From Desulfuromonadaceae bacterium (GTDB lineage: Bacteria > Desulfobacterota > Desulfuromonadia > Geobacterales > Pseudopelobacteraceae), in the NCBI GenBank assembly GCA_028687585.1, contig JAQTZV010000005.1, forward strand, positions 1 to 64,000: DNA of 64,000 nucleotides, read 5' to 3'. The position numbers were made by a program, and so were the translations under genes. Under the pieces are notes generated by a model. The model was not told the origin of the DNA. It did no database searches and worked only from the letters and a program-made list of their open reading frames with translations. Positions 8,930-18,279 of the stretch are shown piece after piece (positions within the stretch are counted from its first letter, which is position 1; the number at the start of each line of letters is the position of its first letter).

Positions 8930-9715
8930 TTATTTCCCGTCCAGCATCTTCTTCATCGTTTCAGCATCACGCATGCCGACCTGAATCGTGCCGTCCGGCA
9001 TAACCATGGTCGGTGTTCCTGAAATACCGTTAGCATTGGCAAATTTCACTATTTCATCAATGGCTTTTTTACTGCTTTCCTTGGTCGGTTTCGGAATTTC
9101 CTTTCCTTCAAAAGCCTTATCAAGCAAACCATGATCCTGGGTTTCAATAATTGTTCTCGATTTATCATAGGCCGCCGGATGCATGGGCAGCGGGAACAGC
9201 ATAATGTGGATCGCCACATCCGGAGCGATCTTCGCAAGTTTTTTCAGTTCGACATGACCTTTTTTACAGTATGGGCAGTCGGGATCGGTGAAGACATAAA
9301 TCTTTTTTGAACCCTTAGGATTACCCATGATCACGGCATTACTCACCGGAATAGTCGACACGTCAACTGAGGTTTGCTGTTTGGGCTGAGCGATATTTTG
9401 CTGATGCGCTGAGGCAGGCTGTAGCGTCTCGATGTCAACGACCATCCCCTGAATCAGATGTTTCTTACCGTAATCCATCAAGAGAATGCCTTTTTGCCCG
9501 TCCCGTTCCACGAGAAGTTCAAACAACCCTTTGGCAGGTGAGTGCTTGACTGAGGTAACGGTACCACCAATCTTCTTGAGAATATCAGTAGCCTCTTTTT
9601 CAGTAAGGGAGTGGCAGGTGTTGCAAACACCGCCACACCCTTCTTTGGCCATGGCGTAAGAGGATGATACGAGAAAAACAGAGACAGCAGTTGCGATACA
9701 TAATTCTTTAATCAT
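8930..9715 (-). CDS. DsbC-like periplasmic thiol-disulfide isomerase with a CxxCH motif
   Basis: A 261-residue exported protein. The start at 9715 gives a clean signal peptide and an AGGAAAGG ribosome site. After the signal comes GCGGVCNTCHSLT, a c-type haem-binding signature (CNTCH), then a DsbC/DsbG-like N-terminal dimerisation domain, a Gln/Ala linker, and a thioredoxin fold with the active site DPDCPYCKK. The cis-Pro loop GTPTMVMPDG near the C-terminus is conserved. The family isomerises wrong disulfides or transfers electrons in the periplasm. The CxxCH could hold haem, or be a second redox-active pair; the sequence cannot decide. It lies 29 bases after the sigma-54 regulator and ends that run. 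PilY1 is a plausible cysteine-containing client. Confidence 0.85.
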   Translation of the reverse strand: MIKELCIATAVSVFLVSSSYAMAKEGCGGVCNTCHSLTEKEATDILKKIGGTVTSVKHSPAKGLFELLVERDGQKGILLMDYGKKHLIQGMVVDIETLQPASAHQQNIAQPKQQTSVDVSTIPVSNAVIMGNPKGSKKIYVFTDPDCPYCKKGHVELKKLAKIAPDVAIHIMLFPLPMHPAAYDKSRTIIETQDHGLLDKAFEGKEIPKPTKESSKKAIDEIVKFANANGISGTPTMVMPDGTIQVGMRDAETMKKMLDGK

Positions 9716-9744
9716 GATAATTCCTTTCCTGGTTAATTTTTTCG

Positions 9745-11121
9745 TCACTCTATTCCATATTCCTTAAGTTTGTAAAGCAGTGAACGATGACTTATTTCCA
9801 GAATTTTTGCCGCATGGGTTCGATTGCCGCCTGTTTTGACAAGAGCTTTTCGGATCAATTCCCGTTCAATGATATCTTCGGCCTTTTTTATGGAAAGATT
9901 TTCATCGTCAGTTGATTCGACCGAACCGTTTTTATCCAGCAAACGAATTGATGGCGGAAGGCAGGAAGGGGTAATACGACCTGCGATACAAAGGATGCAG
10001 GCCCGCTCGATGGCATTTTCAAGTTCCCGTATATTACCCGGCCAGTGATGTGCCATCAGGCTGCGCATTGTTTCCGGGTCAATGTGAAAGGGCTGACTAT
10101 CACTATCACTGTCGCTTCCGTAGCGACTCAGAAAATACTCGGCAAGCAGCGGGATATCTTCCACCCGCTCACGTAGCGGCGGCAACTGCAGACAAAAAAC
10201 ATTCAACCGGAAGTAGAGATCCTCGCGAAAACGGCCACTGGCGACATCGGCAGACAAATCCCGGGAAGTGGCTGAGACGACCCTGACGTCGACTTTTTTG
10301 GAGAGCGCCCCCCCAACCCGTTTGATTTCACCTTCCTGAAGTACCCTCAGCAACTTCACCTGTAGCGCAAGCGGCATCTCCCCGATCTCGTCGAGAAACA
10401 GCGTCCCTCCGTCTGCCTGCTCAAAAAGTCCCGTTTTGTCACTGGATGCGTCGGTAAAAGCGCCCTTGATATGCCCAAAAAGCTCACTTTCTAGCAGATG
10501 TTCCGGGATAGCTCCACAATTGACTGCTACAAAAGAGTGCCCGGATCGCCTGCCGTTCTGATGAAGAGCACGGGCAACCAGCTCTTTTCCTGTGCCGGAT
10601 TCACCCAGTATCAGAATTGTTGTTTTTAAATCGGCAACCTTTTTAATCTGGCTGAAGAGCTCCTGCATTCTGGCAGTGCGGCTGAGAATACCACTATAGG
10701 AAAACTGGCCAGCGACGACACTCCGCAGTTGACTGTTTTCTTCTTTCAGTCGCTCCCGCTCTTCGGCTTTTTTAAGGACCATGATGATTTCATCTTTTTT
10801 AAACGGCTTTGAGATAAAATCGTATGCCCCCAGCTTCATACACTCCACGGCAGTTTCTACAGAACCATAGGCAGACATCATTATAATCGGAGCGGCAACG
10901 CACCGCTCAAGCGCCCCTATCAAAAATGCCTTACCGTCCATTTCAGGCATGCGGATGTCACAGAGGATAAAGTCGTAGACGTTTTTTTCGAGACAAAACA
11001 ATCCTTCTGCACCGTTCCCCGCTTGATTCACGCGATATCCCTGACGAGTCAACATGACTGATAACATATGGCGCATATTTTCTTCATCATCAATAACAAG
11101 AATATGCTGGCCGTTACTCAC
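9745..11121 (-). CDS. NtrC-family sigma-54 response regulator (PilR-like)
   Basis: A 458-residue regulator with three parts. The receiver spans about 1-120, with the DD pair at 11-12, phospho-Asp55 and the KPFKK loop. The AAA+ domain has Walker A GESGTGKE and Walker [15 protein letters not shown] Fis-type helix-turn-helix ends the protein ([16 protein letters not shown]). The sigma-54 contact loop reads GAFTDA instead of GAFTGA. The start is GTG with AGGAGAG upstream and overlaps the sensor-kinase stop (GTGA), so the two are a pair. Being next to the prepilin peptidase and close to the -24/-12 promoter of the pilus genes suggests a PilR-like role. The actual targets are inferred. Confidence 0.88.
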   Translation of the reverse strand: MSNGQHILVIDDEENMRHMLSVMLTRQGYRVNQAGNGAEGLFCLEKNVYDFILCDIRMPEMDGKAFLIGALERCVAAPIIMMSAYGSVETAVECMKLGAYDFISKPFKKDEIIMVLKKAEERERLKEENSQLRSVVAGQFSYSGILSRTARMQELFSQIKKVADLKTTILILGESGTGKELVARALHQNGRRSGHSFVAVNCGAIPEHLLESELFGHIKGAFTDASSDKTGLFEQADGGTLFLDEIGEMPLALQVKLLRVLQEGEIKRVGGALSKKVDVRVVSATSRDLSADVASGRFREDLYFRLNVFCLQLPPLRERVEDIPLLAEYFLSRYGSDSDSDSQPFHIDPETMRSLMAHHWPGNIRELENAIERACILCIAGRITPSCLPPSIRLLDKNGSVESTDDENLSIKKAEDIIERELIRKALVKTGGNRTHAAKILEISHRSLLYKLKEYGIE

Positions 11122-12614
11122 GCATCTCTCCTTTCATCTGCATGCACCAGCGGCAGCAGGATAGTGAAACAACTCCCTTTATCAACCGTGCTTGATGCGG
11201 AAATACTCCCACCGAAACCTTCAATGATCCGTGCAGAGATAGCCAACCCCAGACCGGTCCCCTTGCCTGGCGGCTTGGTAGTATAAAACGGGTCGAAAAT
11301 TCGGCTCATAGACTCAACCGGAATTCCGGCACCACTATCAATAACTTCTAAACGGATATGAGAGGCTTCCGGGCAGGCTCTAATCGTGATGGTTCCTCCT
11401 ACCGGTGTGGCATCGCGGCTATTTAAGAGCAGATTAATAATTACCTGTTGCAACTGGTGCTGATTGCATCGGACAGGTAATAGCCCTTCATCAATTTCCA
11501 TTGTGAAATTCAAATGTTTGAATACGCCCTGTTGAGTCATAAGCTCGACTGTTGCAAGAACTATTTCGCGTATATCAGTGCGCTCTTCGCTTGGAGTCCG
11601 CGGTCGGGAAAAATCCAACAGACCCCGGACAATCCTGTCAATGCGGGAACAATCGTCAGCGATGCGCCGTGCATAATCCTGAATAGCAGGATTGTCCGGC
11701 TGTTCGCCGGCAGAGAGATCGGCATAGCCCATGATAGATGCGAGTGGTGTTCCGATTTCGTGAGCCATACCGGCTGCTAGTAAACCGATGGAAGCCATTT
11801 TTTCAGTACGAAGAGTTTCCTCCCGAGCCAGGCGAAGTTCGCTGTTTGCTCTTTCAAGAGCAGCCATCTGTTCGGTAACCTGATGATCTTTGGTATACAG
11901 CGCAGAGGCCATGTCGTTAAAGGCATGAGCAAGTCGCGCAAGTTCGACACTTCCCGACACTTTCAACCGTTGATGATACTGACCACCGGTTATTTTTTCC
12001 GTAGCTGACAACAGACGGTTAATCGGATTAACCACAATCCGGGACAGAACAAAAGAGCCTAATCCGAGCAATAAAATAAAATCGAGCACGAAATAGACCA
12101 TCAGTATCTGACGCGATCTGTTTAATCGGGCTTTTTCGGGAGCCAGAGAGAGCAATAACCCTGCTTTGCCGACAGCTTCGCCATCACGCACTATGGACAT
12201 AAGGTAAACGACGCCACTACCATCAGAACGGAGATAGCTCCCATCTGAAGTTTTTGTAAGGTCTTGAAACGGAGTATACTGATCACTCTCCTCTTGACCT
12301 GCGCTTAAAATTACTTTGCCGTTTCTATCCAGCAGGGTCATACGATTGAAAGCGGACTCTTCTGAAAGTTTTTGAATATAGCGTGAAGCTTGTGAATCAG
12401 GTGGAATAAATCCTTCAGGGTACGTCGGAATTGAGTCGGGGAGAAGGCTTACAAAAACCTTGAGCAGTGTTCGGGCATGTTCAGCTTTTTGAGAATACAA
12501 ATCGTTGGCCGCAGTTTTAAAGGCCAGCAGGCTGAAGAGGAGCCAGGTCAACAGAAGCAGGGAACCAAGAAATGCAAGAATTGAAACGGTCAAACTGGGA
12601 CGATAGGCGGTCAT
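11118..12614 (-). CDS. Membrane sensor histidine kinase (PilS/NtrB-like partner)
   Basis: A 498-residue kinase. One transmembrane helix lies at about 10-32, an extracytoplasmic sensor region at about 35-165, and a second helix at about 170-192. HAMP, a short coiled coil, and a DHp domain with GMAHEIGTPLASIMG (phospho-His about 285) follow. The ATPase domain has NLLLNSRDA, DSGAGIP and GTGLGLAI. It lies three bases after the prepilin peptidase stop and overlaps the regulator by four. The signal is unknown. Classical PilS has six membrane helices, so this is PilS-like by context rather than architecture. Confidence 0.88.
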   Translation of the reverse strand: MTAYRPSLTVSILAFLGSLLLLTWLLFSLLAFKTAANDLYSQKAEHARTLLKVFVSLLPDSIPTYPEGFIPPDSQASRYIQKLSEESAFNRMTLLDRNGKVILSAGQEESDQYTPFQDLTKTSDGSYLRSDGSGVVYLMSIVRDGEAVGKAGLLLSLAPEKARLNRSRQILMVYFVLDFILLLGLGSFVLSRIVVNPINRLLSATEKITGGQYHQRLKVSGSVELARLAHAFNDMASALYTKDHQVTEQMAALERANSELRLAREETLRTEKMASIGLLAAGMAHEIGTPLASIMGYADLSAGEQPDNPAIQDYARRIADDCSRIDRIVRGLLDFSRPRTPSEERTDIREIVLATVELMTQQGVFKHLNFTMEIDEGLLPVRCNQHQLQQVIINLLLNSRDATPVGGTITIRACPEASHIRLEVIDSGAGIPVESMSRIFDPFYTTKPPGKGTGLGLAISARIIEGFGGSISASSTVDKGSCFTILLPLVHADERRDA

Positions 12615-12617
12615 GGC

Positions 12618-13406
12618 CTATTCCTGACCAAATCCACTCAAACCGAGATACCACCGGATGAGCGGCCTCCCGTAGAAGATATACAGAATTGCACCAAAAG
12701 CGAGGTACGGGCCGAACGGAATTGCCAGCTTGGAATCTTTTTTCTGAAACAGCATAATGGAAACGCCGATCAGCGAGCCTACCAGCGAGCTGGTGAAAAT
12801 AATAAACGGCACCGCCTTCCATCCCAGAAAAGCCCCCATCATAGCCAGCAGTTTGATATCCCCTCCCCCCATACCCTCTTTACCGGTACATCGTTGGTAT
12901 GCGTAGGCAACGAGTAATAGACTGCCACCGCCAAGCAAAATGCCAAGCAGAGAATTTTGCCAGGAGTGGCCTTTCAGAAAAAAGGAGAAAAAAAACCCGA
13001 TCAAAATACCGGACAGCGATATTTCATCAGGAATGATCTGATGCTCAAAATCGATAAAGGTGATGACCACTAATGCCGAGCAGAAGATAAAGAGTGCTGC
13101 AAAAGCAAGCGTCGGGCCAAAGCGGATGAATAGAAAAAGCGTTAGAGCACCGTTGAGCAGCTCGACCAACGGATACTGAAGTGAAATGTGAGTACCACAC
13201 CCCCGGCATTTACCGCGTAAAAAAATGTAGCTTACAACCGGGATATTGTCATACCAACGAATCTGAGAGGAACAGCCAGGGCAGTGCGAGGGAGGAGAAA
13301 CAACGGACTCGTCTTTCGGCATTCGACAGATGCAGACATTTAGAAATGAGCCGACAATCATACCGAAAATAAATGCAACCGCTGGAAAGAGAATAAGTGG
13401 AGTCAT
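12618..13406 (-). CDS. pilD: Prepilin leader peptidase / N-methyltransferase
   Basis: A 262-residue polytopic inner-membrane protein. The N-terminal cytoplasmic loop carries two CxxC pairs (CPGC, CRGC) of the methyltransferase zinc site. The aspartic-protease residues are in FIDFEHQIIPD and GMGGGDIK. It cleaves prepilin leaders and methylates the new N-terminal residue, so it should act on the pseudopilins at 232-3207. The ATG overlaps the ptsI stop (TGATG), an unexpected coupling of pilus maturation to the PTS enzyme I gene. Confidence 0.95.
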   Translation of the reverse strand: MTPLILFPAVAFIFGMIVGSFLNVCICRMPKDESVVSPPSHCPGCSSQIRWYDNIPVVSYIFLRGKCRGCGTHISLQYPLVELLNGALTLFLFIRFGPTLAFAALFIFCSALVVITFIDFEHQIIPDEISLSGILIGFFFSFFLKGHSWQNSLLGILLGGGSLLLVAYAYQRCTGKEGMGGGDIKLLAMMGAFLGWKAVPFIIFTSSLVGSLIGVSIMLFQKKDSKLAIPFGPYLAFGAILYIFYGRPLIRWYLGLSGFGQE

Positions 13407-15148
13407 CAGTCGATACTTTCGGCAACATCCAGAGTAATTTGGGACTTGAGAAACATTTCGACTTCAGCAGCGGTTGAAAAGGCAAAACAGCCTTCAGCGA
13501 TTCTGGCAGCACGCTCCAGAGTGCAGCGACGGAGAATCTGCTTTACCCGAAGAATTGAACCGGCTCCCATGGAAAGTTCATCAAAACCGAGCCCTAACAG
13601 TACTGGCAGATAAAGAGGATCACCGGCCATCTCACCGCAGAGACACGCGGGAATTCCTGCACCGTGTGCTGCCTGCACAATCCGGCGAAGCGACCTCAAT
13701 ACAGCGGGATGGAGCGGTTGATACATATGCGAGAGTTGTTCGTTACTTCGATCAATTGCCAAAGTGTATTGAATCAGGTCGTTCGTGCCGACACTGAAAA
13801 AATCAACTTCACGCGCAAGCAGGTCGGCAAGGGTTACCGCAGCCGGTATTTCAATCATTACACCGACCTGAACCGTACTATCAAAGGGAATACCGGAAGC
13901 GGTCAATTCACGTCTCGCTTCTTCAAGCAGTTTTTTTGCTGTGCGAACCTCTTCCATACCCGAAATCATCGGGAACATAATTCGTATCGGTCCGTCAACG
14001 CTGATCCGCAAAATGGCACGCAACTGTTTTTTAAACTCTTCGGGCATGCTTAAGGAGAGGCGGATAGCCCGAACCCCGAGGGCGGGGTTAGTTTCAACGG
14101 ACTGGTCCATCCCCTCAAGAAGCTTGTCGCCGCCGGCATCAAGAGTTCGGATGGTGAGCGGATGCGGCGCAATGGCCAGCTGCATGGAGCGATAGATCGC
14201 CACCTGTTCGTCCTCATCCGGCATAACCGGGCGGTTCATAAAAAGCATTTCGGTACGGTACAGACCGACACCACTCCCTCCATGCAGGAGTATTGAAGCA
14301 CCCTCCTCCGGAATTTCGACGTTGCCACGCAGATGCATCTGGTGACCATCACGGGTAACCGCAGGGAGGGGAGCGGATTTCAGAAGTTCGTATTCAACAT
14401 ATTCATAATGTTGCTTGCGGCTCAGTGCAGACTTGAACGTATCCTGATCAGGGTCAAGCGTTATGGTTCCGGATAACCCGTCAACGATTACGAATACACC
14501 ATCAAACAGCATATCAGCTATCCCCTCAACCCCCATAACCGCCGGCAGATCAAGGGCACGCGCCAATATTGCCGTATGGGAAGTCCGGCCGCCTATCTCG
14601 GTTATGATGGCAAGAACATGATTACGATTGATCTGAAGCATGTCGGCAGGGGGGAAATCGTGGGCAGCAATAATTATCAGTTCATCATTTTGTGGAAGCG
14701 GCTCAACAACCTCGCCGCTCATACTGCGCAATACCCGTTCAATAACGGTCTCAACATCGCTGATACGCTCGCGTAAATACGGATCATCAATACGAGCAAA
14801 CTTTTCGCGGTAGCGATGCAGAGTACGCCGCAAGGCACCTTCAGCATTTATCATACCGGTTCTGATGATCTCAGAGGCTTCAGAGACAAGGCGTTCATCT
14901 GCCAGAATCATCAAGTGGGTTTCAATGAAAAAGAGGTGACCTTCACCGTTTGTTTCTGCAAGGCGGGATTTCAGCTTTTCAAGTTCGAGGCGGGTATCTT
15001 CTATCGCCTGAGCAAGGCGGTCGATTTCGCGGCAAATTGCATCGGAAGGAATCGAGTATTCCGACACAACGGCTCGATGACGATCTACTATGCACAATCT
15101 TCCCATTGCAATCCCGGGCGATGCCGCGATTCCTGAGAAAGTCTGCAT
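13406..15148 (-). CDS. ptsI: PTS enzyme I (phosphoenolpyruvate-protein phosphotransferase)
   Basis: A 580-residue enzyme that takes phosphate from phosphoenolpyruvate and passes it to HPr. The phospho-His is in GGRTSHTAILAR (about residue 191). The PEP-binding barrel has LYRTEMLF and ends with the CGEMAGDP segment. The ATG at 15148 was preferred to one 23 codons upstream because it begins at MQTFSGIAASPG, typical for the family, and has GAGAGG in front. It starts right after the ptsH stop. No sugar permease is present, so phosphate probably serves regulation. Confidence 0.95.
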   Translation of the reverse strand: MQTFSGIAASPGIAMGRLCIVDRHRAVVSEYSIPSDAICREIDRLAQAIEDTRLELEKLKSRLAETNGEGHLFFIETHLMILADERLVSEASEIIRTGMINAEGALRRTLHRYREKFARIDDPYLRERISDVETVIERVLRSMSGEVVEPLPQNDELIIIAAHDFPPADMLQINRNHVLAIITEIGGRTSHTAILARALDLPAVMGVEGIADMLFDGVFVIVDGLSGTITLDPDQDTFKSALSRKQHYEYVEYELLKSAPLPAVTRDGHQMHLRGNVEIPEEGASILLHGGSGVGLYRTEMLFMNRPVMPDEDEQVAIYRSMQLAIAPHPLTIRTLDAGGDKLLEGMDQSVETNPALGVRAIRLSLSMPEEFKKQLRAILRISVDGPIRIMFPMISGMEEVRTAKKLLEEARRELTASGIPFDSTVQVGVMIEIPAAVTLADLLAREVDFFSVGTNDLIQYTLAIDRSNEQLSHMYQPLHPAVLRSLRRIVQAAHGAGIPACLCGEMAGDPLYLPVLLGLGFDELSMGAGSILRVKQILRRCTLERAARIAEGCFAFSTAAEVEMFLKSQITLDVAESID

Positions 15149-15149
15149 A

Positions 15150-15416
15150 TTATTCCTCTCCAAAACCGTTGGCGATAAGGTCACCGATGGCCTGAAATGC
15201 GTCACCCTCATCTGCACCGGTAACAGTCAGAATTACGGCAGATCCTTTTGAGGCAGCGAGCATCATGATACCCATTATGCTTTTTCCGTTAACTTCAACA
15301 CCCTCGCGTGCAAGCTTGACGTCGGAACTGAAACGGCTGGCGGTTTTTACAAATAGTGCTGATGCGCGGGCATGCAATCCGAGCTTGTTTATGATCATAA
15401 ATTCTTTTTGGAGCAT
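15150..15416 (-). CDS. ptsH: Phosphocarrier protein HPr
   Basis: An 88-residue HPr with His15 in LGLHARAS, the enzyme I site, and Ser46 in KSIMGIMML, the site used by HPr kinase. Both being present fits the hprK gene 1.3 kb upstream in the same run. HPr relays phosphate from enzyme I to the EIIA protein encoded by the preceding gene. Confidence 0.95.
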   Translation of the reverse strand: MLQKEFMIINKLGLHARASALFVKTASRFSSDVKLAREGVEVNGKSIMGIMMLAASKGSAVILTVTGADEGDAFQAIGDLIANGFGEE

Positions 15417-15442
15417 AGTTTCTGGTTCCTTGAGAGCCTGTT

Positions 15443-15835
15443 TTACTTCAGAAATTCCCCGGCGACGATGATTCCTTCACGACCGCTTCGTTGTAAATCT
15501 GCAGCAAGTTCGGCAACCGGTATCTGATCACGGTGCGAACAAAATGCAATCAGCATCGGCAAATTTGCACCGGTTACAACTTCCACACACCCTTCTTTCA
15601 AAAAAGATATCGCCATATTTGATGGCGTGCCGCCAAAAAGATCGGTCATGATAATAGCACCGTCTGATTGCACTGTTTCCACTGCTGCAACAACACGAGC
15701 CATAATGTCATCAGCCCGTTCATCAGGAGCAACTTCTACAGCCGCGCAGAGCCCAATGGGGCCGACAATCATCTCCGCTGACATTTTAAGAGCAGTCGCC
15801 AGTCCGGCATGGGTAACAAGTACTAATCCAATCAT
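15443..15835 (-). CDS. Mannose-family PTS EIIA domain protein
   Basis: A 130-residue stand-alone EIIA of the mannose/sorbose class. The phospho-acceptor is His9 in VLVTHAGLA; MTDLFGGTPSN and a GANLPML loop are typical. It accepts phosphate from HPr. Without EIIB or EIIC genes nearby it is likely a regulatory end point, not part of a transporter. It overlaps rapZ by four bases (ATGA). Confidence 0.92.
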   Translation of the reverse strand: MIGLVLVTHAGLATALKMSAEMIVGPIGLCAAVEVAPDERADDIMARVVAAVETVQSDGAIIMTDLFGGTPSNMAISFLKEGCVEVVTGANLPMLIAFCSHRDQIPVAELAADLQRSGREGIIVAGEFLK

Positions 15836-16695
15836 TTAAGCCCCTTTTCAATATCCCTGTGAGTAATTCGCACTAAGGGCCACATTTCCTGAAGATGCAT
15901 TCCGGTAGCCTCAGCTATGGCTACGGAACGATGACGTCCACCGGTACACCCGATAGAAATGGTTAAATAGGATTTTCCTTCCTGACGATGTGCCGGCAGC
16001 AGCATATCCAGAAGCGGAAAAAAGTAGTCCATAAACTGTGCGGTGACAATATTATCAAGAACATAATCACGAACCTCGTCAACAAGACCGGAACCGTCTT
16101 TCAATTCCGGAACAAAAAACGGATTCGGAAGAAAGCGGACATCCATGACGATACTTGATTCTAGTGGTACTCCATACTTAAACCCAAAAGACTGGACTTC
16201 GACGACCAGCTGATGTTCTTTCTCTTCACCTCTAACGATCCTCTGGATGAATTCCTTAAGCTGGTGGACCGTAAACTCAGAGGTATCAATTATTCTGGTC
16301 GCAATCTGCCGCAGGCCGCTCAGCCGTTCTCTTTCAATGCGAATACCTTCAGCAACGGTACAGTACTCATCAACTGGATGGCGGCGACGCGTTTCAGAAA
16401 AACGCCGCACCAGAACATCGTCCAGAGAATCAAAGAAAAAAATCTCTACCGTGTGGCCAACTTCGGTAATCTTTTGAAAAGCAGTTTCATACCCCTTAAA
16501 AAACTCCCGTCCCCGGATATCTGCAACAAGTACGATGCCTTTGAAGCTCTCTCCCGATTTGCCGATCAAATCCACAAAGGGTCGGAACAGACGTACCGGG
16601 AGATTATCAATACAGTAGTATCCTTCATCTTCCAAGGCTCTTACTGCAGTTGATTTCCCGGAACCGGACATACCGGTGATAACGATAATACGCAT
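15832..16695 (-). CDS. rapZ: RapZ-family nucleotide-binding adaptor
   Basis: A 287-residue P-loop protein with Walker A GMSGSGKST at residues 7-15 and the family C-terminal signature SIGCTGGRHRS. In enteric bacteria RapZ senses glucosamine-6-phosphate and directs RNase E to a small RNA. Elsewhere (YvcJ) the role is less clear. Linkage to the PTS genes and hprK is the usual arrangement. It starts three bases after hprK. Confidence 0.93.
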   Translation of the reverse strand: MRIIVITGMSGSGKSTAVRALEDEGYYCIDNLPVRLFRPFVDLIGKSGESFKGIVLVADIRGREFFKGYETAFQKITEVGHTVEIFFFDSLDDVLVRRFSETRRRHPVDEYCTVAEGIRIERERLSGLRQIATRIIDTSEFTVHQLKEFIQRIVRGEEKEHQLVVEVQSFGFKYGVPLESSIVMDVRFLPNPFFVPELKDGSGLVDEVRDYVLDNIVTAQFMDYFFPLLDMLLPAHRQEGKSYLTISIGCTGGRHRSVAIAEATGMHLQEMWPLVRITHRDIEKGLK

Positions 16696-16698
16696 GCC

Positions 16699-17658
16699 CT
16701 ACTCTACCTCATCCCCGAGCGGTCCGGCTTCTATACGTGCCAGAAGGCGTTCCTGGAAGTCGCGGGCCGAATGATACCCCATTCCTTTAAGGAGATGATT
16801 ACGAGCGGCAACTTCTATTATTGAGCCCAGATTTCTGCCGGGACGGACCGGAATAACGATATGAGGAATCTCAATACCAAGGATAGTCACCGTATGATCA
16901 TCAATTCCCAAACGATCATACTCATGTAATTCATCCCATTCCATAAGTTCCAGCTGCATGTCGATTATTTTTTTGTCCCGGATCGCTGAAACCCCGTAAA
17001 GATCCTTGATATTAATTATCCCAAGACCACGGATTTCCATCAAATACTGTAACGCCTCTTCTGATTGACCGACCAGCACCGCCGGCATCTTTTTCTTTAT
17101 GAATACCATATCATCCGCAACCAGGCGATGCCCTCGGATCACAAGATCGAGAGCACATTCACTTTTGCCGATACCGCTTTTTCCGGAAAGAAGAACACCT
17201 ACTCCCAGGACATCTATCAAAACACCATGCAGGTGGGTAATCGGCAGCAGCCGCTCTTCAAGAAATTTAGTTATCAGTGATATAAACGTAGACGATTGAT
17301 GCGAGGTGGCAAGAACGGGAATAGAGCGGGCTTCAGCCAGCTCGAGCAGAAGCGGCGGTGGCCGCAATCCTTTGGTTACAATGAAACAGGAGAATGGAAA
17401 ATTACAGAGAGTGGTAAGTTTTTCAGCAACGACCTGTTTATCACTCTGCTGGAGATAAGAAATTTCCGTGTTGCCGAGCACCTGTATCCGGTCGGGATGC
17501 AGGTGCTCGGTGTAACCGGCCAGAGCCAGTCCCGGTTTTTGAATACGTGAACTTGAGACACGATGAGTAAGCCCCGGCTTGCCCGCCAGAAGAGACAAAC
17601 CGAGACCATACTCTTTATCTGTCAGCAAGTCTTGTATTGAGAGTGAAATACCGTCCAT
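16699..17658 (-). CDS. hprK: HPr kinase/phosphorylase
   Basis: A 319-residue bifunctional enzyme that phosphorylates HPr on Ser46 and removes that phosphate. The C-terminal catalytic domain has the P-loop GKSGIGKSE, the conserved DD in HRLVADDMV, and the signature EIRGLGIINIKDLYGV. The N-terminal domain is the usual HprK_N fold. Together with EI, HPr and EIIA it forms a permease-less regulatory PTS. The start at 17658 is 15 bases from the hpf stop. Confidence 0.95.
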   Translation of the reverse strand: MDGISLSIQDLLTDKEYGLGLSLLAGKPGLTHRVSSSRIQKPGLALAGYTEHLHPDRIQVLGNTEISYLQQSDKQVVAEKLTTLCNFPFSCFIVTKGLRPPPLLLELAEARSIPVLATSHQSSTFISLITKFLEERLLPITHLHGVLIDVLGVGVLLSGKSGIGKSECALDLVIRGHRLVADDMVFIKKKMPAVLVGQSEEALQYLMEIRGLGIINIKDLYGVSAIRDKKIIDMQLELMEWDELHEYDRLGIDDHTVTILGIEIPHIVIPVRPGRNLGSIIEVAARNHLLKGMGYHSARDFQERLLARIEAGPLGDEVE

Positions 17659-17673
17659 AATGGCTTCTGTCTA

Positions 17674-18222
17674 TTAGGCGCGCTGTGGCTCAATCAGGCC
17701 ATAATTCCCGTCTTTGCGACGATACAGCACATTAATTTCACTGCTGTCGGCGTCAGTAAAGACGATAAAGTCCTTGTGAAGCAGATCCATCTGCATGACA
17801 GCCTCTTCTACGGACATAGGTTTGGCGGTTTCGGTAGTTGTTTTGATCACAACTGAACCGGTGCTCGCCTCAATGCTCTCGGCTTCAAAAATCCTTTTCG
17901 AGAGTTGTCGTCCATGTTCGTCACCATTTGGCTTATGGGTTTTAATTTTTTCCTTGTAGCGTACTAACTGGCGTTCAATTTTATCAATTACCGCATCAAC
18001 TGCGGCATACATGTCATGTGTCGCTTCAGATGCTTTTGTGCTGACCCCCTTTGAATTAATAACTATTTCGACAATGTGGCGAATCTTTTTTTCAACAGAA
18101 AAATAAACCTGCACATTAATCGGGCTGTCAATATACTTTGTTACCCGCTCAAGTTTTTCCTCAGCGTACGCTTTGAGGGCATCGCTTTGTTCCATGTGCC
18201 TGAATGTCATAGTTACCTGCAT
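17674..18222 (-). CDS. hpf: Long-form ribosome hibernation promoting factor
   Basis: A 182-residue protein. The N-terminal about 100 residues are the S30AE/YfiA fold that binds the 30S decoding site. A charged linker and a C-terminal domain (about 125-182, with DFIVFTDADS and VLYRRKDGNYGLIEP) that dimerises 70S ribosomes follow, which makes it the long form. CAGGAGG precedes the ATG. Position behind rpoN is conserved across many proteobacteria. Confidence 0.95.
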   Translation of the reverse strand: MQVTMTFRHMEQSDALKAYAEEKLERVTKYIDSPINVQVYFSVEKKIRHIVEIVINSKGVSTKASEATHDMYAAVDAVIDKIERQLVRYKEKIKTHKPNGDEHGRQLSKRIFEAESIEASTGSVVIKTTTETAKPMSVEEAVMQMDLLHKDFIVFTDADSSEINVLYRRKDGNYGLIEPQRA

Positions 18223-18279
18223 GAAATCCTCCTGTGTGGTTGGTGCTGTGAAATAGACAACTGCCGAAACAGCAGTATG

